Source of the DNA: Rhodothermia bacterium
GTDB lineage: Bacteria > Bacteroidota > Rhodothermia > Rhodothermales > JAAAOL01
Assembly: GCA_030428385.1 (NCBI GenBank)
Contig: JAUIDY010000020.1
Span: 1-63,631 of the forward strand
Reading direction: 5' to 3'
Length of the DNA: 63,631 bases
Below are positions 57,691 through 63,631 of the stretch, piece after piece (positions within the stretch are counted from its first letter, which is position 1; each line of letters begins with the position of its first letter). Made by a program: the position numbers and the translations under genes. Below the pieces are notes generated by a model, which ran no database searches, was not told the origin of the DNA, and was given only the letters and a program-made list of their open reading frames with translations.

Positions 57691-59943
57691 GTGGCTACGG
57701 TAAAAACAACACTGAATAGACGTTCTTTTCTGAAAGCCTCGTCGCTGGCAGGCGGCGGATTGTTGCTCGGTTTTAACTGGGGGTGCAAGCCTGTGCCAGA
57801 CGGAGAGCCGATGCTGGTGATGCCGGACGAATGGTTCGAGATCAACGGCTTCATCAAGATTGGCAACAACGGCGTGGTGACCATCATGTCGCCCAACCCA
57901 GAGATCGGGCAGAACGTGAAGACGTCGATGCCGATGATTGTGGCGGAGGAACTGGACACGGACTGGAAAAACGTGGTTGTGGAGCAGGCCCCGCTCAACA
58001 CCGACATTTTCACGCGGCAACTCGCAGGCGGCAGCCAGTCCATTCGCCAGAGTTGGCCCGGTTTGCGGATGGCAGGCGGCGCGGCGCGGCAGATGTTGCG
58101 AACGGCGGCGGCGGAAGCATGGCAGGTGCCCGTCGAGGAGGTGACGACGGAGGCGGGGATGCTGCGCCACGCGGCGAGTGGGCAGTCGGCGGGCTACGGC
58201 GAGATGGCGTCAGCGGCAGCTGCGGTTCCGGTACCGGAAGAAGTGGAGTTAAAAGATGCCGCCGACTTCAAGATTATCGGTACGTCGCGCAAAAACGTAG
58301 ATGGCCATAAGATTGTGACGGGGCAGCCCCTCTATGGCCTTGATTACCAGCGGGAAGGTATGCTCATCGCCATGATTGTACACGCACCCGCTTTTGGGAT
58401 GCAAATAAAAACATTGGACGACGCGGCGGTGCGGGCCATGCCAGGCATCCAGGATGTGTTCACCTTTAAAACGTACGCGGATGACTATGAACCCGCGTGG
58501 TGTGACATCAGCGCGTTTACCGAAATGGTGGCTGTCGTAGGCAACTCCACGTGGGAGGTGATGCAGGCCAAGCGGGCGCTTCGCGTGGAATGGGAGCCGC
58601 AGCCCGACCTGATTGAGGCGGTTTCTACGGGTGGACAGCAGATACCTGTGGGACTCGAAAACACCGCTGCCCACCGGGCACACATGGAGGCGTTGGGAGC
58701 CCCGTTGGCACGGGTCACCCGCCGCGATGGCGACCCCGAGGCGGCCTTCCGTGACGCCGCGCAGGTCATCGAGCGCAGCTACTCCGCGCCGTTCCTGGCA
58801 CACAACTGCATGGAGCCGATGAACTTCTTCGCCCATGTCACCGCCGACAAAGCCGAACTGGTGGGGCCGATCCAGACGCCGGAGTTTATGGAGCGCAGCG
58901 TGTCGGCGCGGCTTGGCCTGCCACTGGAGCAGATCGATATCCAGATGACGCGCATGGGTGGTGGCTTCGGACGACGGCTTTATGGGCACTTCCTCGTGGA
59001 AGCCGCCGTCATCTCACAACAGGTGAACGCGCCCGTCAAGCTGATCTACAGCCGCGAGGACGACATGACGTTTGGTACGTACCGCCCGGCGTATTATGCC
59101 ACCTACCGCGCTGCGCTGGATGCCGCGGGCAACCTCATTGGTTTCCACGTTCGCGCAGGTGGCATTCCCGAAAGTCCGCTCTTCTCTAACCGCTTCCCGG
59201 CAGGGGCAGTGGACAACTACCTCGCCGAGGACTGGACGATTGACTCCAATATTTCCGTCGGAGCCTTCCGTGCGCCCCGGTCCAACTTCATCGCCGGGGC
59301 CGAGCAGGCGTTCCTCGACGAAGTGGCTGAGGCGATGGGTAAAGATCCTATTGCGCTCCGGCTCGAAATGCTGGAACGGGCGCGAACCAACCCCGTGGGC
59401 GAGCGCAACGACTACGACGCGGCGCGCTATGCCGGGGTGCTGGAACTGGTGCGGGATCAATCGGAATGGGGCGAAGACCAACCGGGCGTGCACCGGGGTG
59501 TGTCGGCGTACTTCTGCCACAATTCCTACGTGGCGCAGGTGTTGGACATGGTGTTGGAAAACAACCGTCCGGTGATTCAGAACGTGCATTGCGCCATCGA
59601 TTGTGGCATTGTGGTTAATCCAGACGCTGCCATCAACCTCGCCGAGGGCGGGATTGTGGACGGCATCGGGCATGCCATGTACAGCGCCCTGACATTCCAG
59701 GACGGCGTGCCGCAGCAAAACAACTACGATACCTACCGCCTCATCCGTCACAGCGAAGCCCCCAAGTCCATTGCCGTCCATTTTGTAGACAACGGAATCG
59801 ATCCGACGGGCCTCGGCGAGCCGCCCTATCCGCCCATCATCGGCGCTCTCGCCAACGCCATCTACCGCGCCACCGGCCAGCGGATCTACGAACAACCCTT
59901 CGCCCCGCAACTGGAGGTGTTTATGCGCGAGGCAACGGGATAA
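57691..59943 (+). CDS. Molybdopterin-binding large subunit of a molybdenum hydroxylase (IorB type)
   Basis: This 750-residue protein starts at GTG after GAGGACC. A twin-arginine signal (LNRRSFLKASSLAGGG) indicates folding in the cytoplasm and export, as in IorB-type isoquinoline or aldehyde oxidoreductases. Motifs include GTSRKNVDGHKIVTGQPLYG, MGGGFGRRLYGHF, GAFRAPRSNF and, near the C-terminus, GLGEPPYPPIIGA, where the Glu is the catalytic base of the xanthine oxidase family. No FAD subunit is present, so electrons probably go to a cytochrome or the quinone pool. Substrate is unknown; aromatic N-heterocycles or aldehydes are likely. Confidence 0.95.
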   Translation: MATVKTTLNRRSFLKASSLAGGGLLLGFNWGCKPVPDGEPMLVMPDEWFEINGFIKIGNNGVVTIMSPNPEIGQNVKTSMPMIVAEELDTDWKNVVVEQAPLNTDIFTRQLAGGSQSIRQSWPGLRMAGGAARQMLRTAAAEAWQVPVEEVTTEAGMLRHAASGQSAGYGEMASAAAAVPVPEEVELKDAADFKIIGTSRKNVDGHKIVTGQPLYGLDYQREGMLIAMIVHAPAFGMQIKTLDDAAVRAMPGIQDVFTFKTYADDYEPAWCDISAFTEMVAVVGNSTWEVMQAKRALRVEWEPQPDLIEAVSTGGQQIPVGLENTAAHRAHMEALGAPLARVTRRDGDPEAAFRDAAQVIERSYSAPFLAHNCMEPMNFFAHVTADKAELVGPIQTPEFMERSVSARLGLPLEQIDIQMTRMGGGFGRRLYGHFLVEAAVISQQVNAPVKLIYSREDDMTFGTYRPAYYATYRAALDAAGNLIGFHVRAGGIPESPLFSNRFPAGAVDNYLAEDWTIDSNISVGAFRAPRSNFIAGAEQAFLDEVAEAMGKDPIALRLEMLERARTNPVGERNDYDAARYAGVLELVRDQSEWGEDQPGVHRGVSAYFCHNSYVAQVLDMVLENNRPVIQNVHCAIDCGIVVNPDAAINLAEGGIVDGIGHAMYSALTFQDGVPQQNNYDTYRLIRHSEAPKSIAVHFVDNGIDPTGLGEPPYPPIIGALANAIYRATGQRIYEQPFAPQLEVFMREATG

Positions 59944-59993
59944 CGTATGCTCTCCCAAGATGACGCAGTGGTCAGTGCAGAGGAAGAAGCTGC

Positions 59994-61804
<1,811 letters not shown>

Positions 61805-61929
61805 GGTTGATCCGAGGGCTTCCAAAGGAGGTGTAGGTGCGCTCCGTCGTGCTGGACACGGCACTAGGCTTGGTGACCCCAAGCGCCCATGCCGAGACCG
61901 ATCCGCGGAGGTGTCACTAAGCGGTTGGA

Positions 61930-62020
61930 GCGCACCCACGTTGTTGGTGGCGGTGATCCAATCTTCGCATTCGAGGTTGGTCTTCGTCCGTCCGTCGATT
62001 GGCTCGAACGCGGTGCTCAT
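61930..62020 (-). pseudogene. Possible N-terminal relic of an HxlR-family regulator
   Basis: A minus-strand frame opens MSTAFEPIDGRTKTNLECED and continues WITATNNVGALQPLSD. HxlR regulators typically begin with a Cys followed by PIxxTLxVIGGKWKxLIL, and the spacing of ECED-ITAT-NV-G recalls this, after which similarity disappears. HxlR genes are often next to NAD(P)-binding reductases, as here. The match is short. Confidence 0.3.
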
Positions 62021-62066
62021 TGTTCCAGTATCAGTTTACCCACGATTTCGACCGCTCAGGTAGAAC

Positions 62067-62099
62067 AATCCTCCACGATTATTGAATAATCCTCCACGA
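62067..62099. promoter_or_regulatory. Direct repeat AATCCTCCACGA x2, candidate operator
   Basis: Two identical 12-bp words begin at 62067 and 62088, 21 bp apart, which places them on the same face of the helix. They lie 78 bp before xdhC and ahead of the possible HxlR relic and the NAD(P)-binding gene on the other strand, in the divergent promoter region (61805-62176). Confidence 0.45.
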
Positions 62100-62176
62100 A
62101 TAAAGTATTATAGCCCTGCATCGTCGTATAATTCTGCCACGCTGTCGTTGGTCTCCCTGTCCGAAATGAAGGCCGC

Positions 62177-63352
62177 ATGCTTGACTTTCACCCGCTCGCT
62201 GAACCGTTTGCCCGTTTGCAGGCCGCCGGGCAACCCTACGCGGTTGCCACCGTGGTGCGGATTGGCGGATCGACGTACCGGCGGCCCGGTGCCCGCATGC
62301 TCATCGACGCGCAAGGACAGACCTGGGGCGCGATCAGCGGAGGGTGTCTGGAAGCCGATATCGCCCAGCAGGCGCAGGCGGTGTTGCAGACAGGGAAGCC
62401 GCTGTTGCACCCGTTCACGCTGCATGAAGACGACCTCGTGTTTGGCTTCGGCACAGGCTGCAACGGCATCGTCGAGGTGCTGCTGGAAGCGGTGGACCCC
62501 GGCGATCCCACCAACCCGCTGGCCTTGATCGAGCGGCACCTGCAAACGCGCCGCCTCGGGGTGATGGCGACGGTGATGGACGCCGAGGGTCATTTGGAGG
62601 AAGCGCTGGGGCGTCATGCCTTGATCGGTGGCACTTCGCCCAGCAACGGCGAGGACGCGGAAACATGGTGGCAGCACGTGCACGAAGACGCGACCGCGTT
62701 TCGCGGAGAGGCTGCTGAAGACGCCACCCAAACGTGGACGACAGACCGCTACGAAACCGAAGGTGGAGCCGCCGAGGTACTGTTTGAAGTCGTGCGGCCG
62801 CCCGTCCGGGTGGTGCTGTGCGGCGAAGGCCATGATATCCAGCCGATGATCCAACTTGCCCGCCGCATGGGCTGGGCGGTGGAAATCGTCGGGAGGAAAT
62901 CCACTGAGGTGTTGCAAGGCCGTTTCCCCGAGGCGACGGCGTGGACCTTTGTGATGCACCCCGAAGACGTGATCCAGCACGTGGGGTTCGATGCCTTCAC
63001 GGCGGCGGTGGTGATGAACCACACCTACGTGCGGGACCGGGCGATGCTGGAGGTGCTGGTACGGCAGACGGGGATTCCGTACGTCGGCGTGCTCGGACCA
63101 AAAGAGCGGACGGCCAACATGGTACAGGAGTGCGAAGCCGATGCCCCGTTCACCGACGCGGAGCGGAGCCGCCTTTTTGGCCCGATTGGGTTAGACATCG
63201 GCACCGAGACGCCGCACGAGATTGCGCTATCGGTGGTGTCGGAGATCCAGGCGGTGCTGCATCGGCGGGGCGGCGGATTCTTGCGGGATAGAGACACCCC
63301 CATCCACGGGCCGCGTGCCGAATGGGAAGATACCCGCACGCTTTATACGTAA
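62177..63352 (+). CDS. XdhC-family molybdenum cofactor maturation protein
   Basis: This 391-residue protein has the XdhC N-terminal domain (PYAVATVVRIGGSTYRRPGA, GGCLEADI, FGFGTGCNGIVEV) and a C-terminal Rossmann-like domain (VVLCGEGHDIQPMIQLARRM, VVMNHTYVRDRAMLEVL, YVGVLGPKER, IGLDIGTETPHEIALSVVSE). XdhC proteins bind the cofactor, help add the terminal sulfur and insert it into xanthine oxidase-family enzymes. It is positioned between two 2Fe-2S subunit genes of that family, so it probably serves both systems. Confidence 0.95.
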   Translation: MLDFHPLAEPFARLQAAGQPYAVATVVRIGGSTYRRPGARMLIDAQGQTWGAISGGCLEADIAQQAQAVLQTGKPLLHPFTLHEDDLVFGFGTGCNGIVEVLLEAVDPGDPTNPLALIERHLQTRRLGVMATVMDAEGHLEEALGRHALIGGTSPSNGEDAETWWQHVHEDATAFRGEAAEDATQTWTTDRYETEGGAAEVLFEVVRPPVRVVLCGEGHDIQPMIQLARRMGWAVEIVGRKSTEVLQGRFPEATAWTFVMHPEDVIQHVGFDAFTAAVVMNHTYVRDRAMLEVLVRQTGIPYVGVLGPKERTANMVQECEADAPFTDAERSRLFGPIGLDIGTETPHEIALSVVSEIQAVLHRRGGGFLRDRDTPIHGPRAEWEDTRTLYT

Positions 63353-63542
63353 AAACCGCTGCTTGCCCCCCAAACGACCATGCTGTTTATCGATATCCGT
63401 AATGATGTTTCCATCCACAAGTCGCTTGGTTCAGTTCATCGGGCTAGCCCCGATCCTTGATTTTCTCGACGTCTCTCGGTGTACTTAACCATATATCCGC
63501 CACCATTCCTTCGTCTTTTTCCACTTTAGCCCGGTACCCGTT
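63353..63542. promoter_or_regulatory. Upstream region of the second 2Fe-2S gene
   Basis: This 190-bp stretch is not coding. Words shared in order with the region before 57182 (CTTGATTTT, CGGTGTA, ATCCGCCACCATTCCT) suggest a diverged promoter duplicate. Confidence 0.45.
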
Positions 63543-63631
63543 ATGGCTCTTTTTACGCTAAACGTCAACGGCAATCGCGTTGAGGTTGACGCGGATCCGT
63601 CCACGCCCATGCTCTGGGTTCTGCGCGATCA
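63543..63631 (+). CDS. Second 2Fe-2S hydroxylase subunit gene (3' partial at window end)
   Basis: The last 89 bases are identical to the first 89 bases of the gene at 57182 ([20 protein letters not shown], then [10 protein letters not shown]). The identity starts three bases before the ATG, upstream of which the two sequences differ by many substitutions. Either a paralogous operon follows, or the contig ends at a repeat. Confidence 0.7.
   Translation, partial: MALFTLNVNGNRVEVDADPSTPMLWVLRD

Overview
The window looks like a chromosomal segment of a GC-rich, aerobic, Gram-negative heterotroph of the Rhodothermota (Rhodothermaeota) / Bacteroidota line. The main evidence is a contiguous alternative complex III (actABCDEF) and caa3 cytochrome oxidase cluster whose subunit I carries the YSHPAV variant known from Rhodothermus marinus. 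Supporting evidence is a one-protein TPR/histidine kinase/receiver/AraC regulator, a dockerin-like tail on a surface LRR protein, SusC-free sulfatase and GH3 genes, and weak or absent Shine-Dalgarno sequences. The assignment is inferred from gene content only. No rRNA, tRNA, CRISPR array, phage or intact transposase was seen.

Layout: 1-2.2 kb, 3' part of a secreted repeat protein. 2.5-6.1 kb, hybrid one-component/two-component regulator. 6.1-10.8 kb, glycerol uptake (glpF), glycerol kinase (glpK) and a class III fructose-1,6-bisphosphatase, together a glycerol-to-gluconeogenesis block. 11.3-14.5 kb, three related small secreted helical-repeat proteins around an M20 peptidase. 14.8-17.4 kb, sulfatase, a GH3 remnant and an M23 lipoprotein. 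17.7-24.5 kb, a MerR/TipAS regulator with a classic 19-bp-spacer operator, divergent from an RND efflux operon (adaptor, pump, TolC). 24.7-27.7 kb, PadR regulator overlapping an orphan ABC permease. 27.7-33.6 kb, housekeeping and metabolism: class 3 ALDH, QueE, fused 2-oxoacid dehydrogenase E1, NADAR protein and CoaE.

34.2-48.2 kb is the respiratory supercluster, all on the minus strand, read actA-B-C-D-E-F, an FN3/membrane protein, sco, ctaC (with fused cytochrome c), ctaD, ctaE, ctaF, and closed by a strong terminator. Quinol electrons would pass through ACIII and the cytochrome c domains to the oxidase. 48.7-56.1 kb is accessory: a membrane-anchored protein, a YopT-like (C58) putative cysteine protease, a GH3 lipoprotein, a CDP-glycerol glycerophosphotransferase-like enzyme, a sulfotransferase, an SRPBCC protein and a Dabb protein. 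56.4-63.4 kb is a molybdenum hydroxylase locus: MocA-like cytidylyltransferase, 2Fe-2S subunit, exported IorB-type large subunit, exported aldo/keto reductase, NAD(P)-binding protein and XdhC. At the very end a second 2Fe-2S subunit gene starts, with 92 bp identical to the first.

Non-coding structure is unusually rich. There is a family of elements built from ACGTGAA-type heptads, three copies of which are interrupted at a small central hairpin; one interrupted copy supplies part of the TolC signal peptide. There are also several TGTCA-ended palindromic elements, an inverted pair of CCCTCCCTTGAGGG elements, and three or four decaying gene tails (GH3, GH13-like, possibly an HxlR regulator and an outer-membrane protein).
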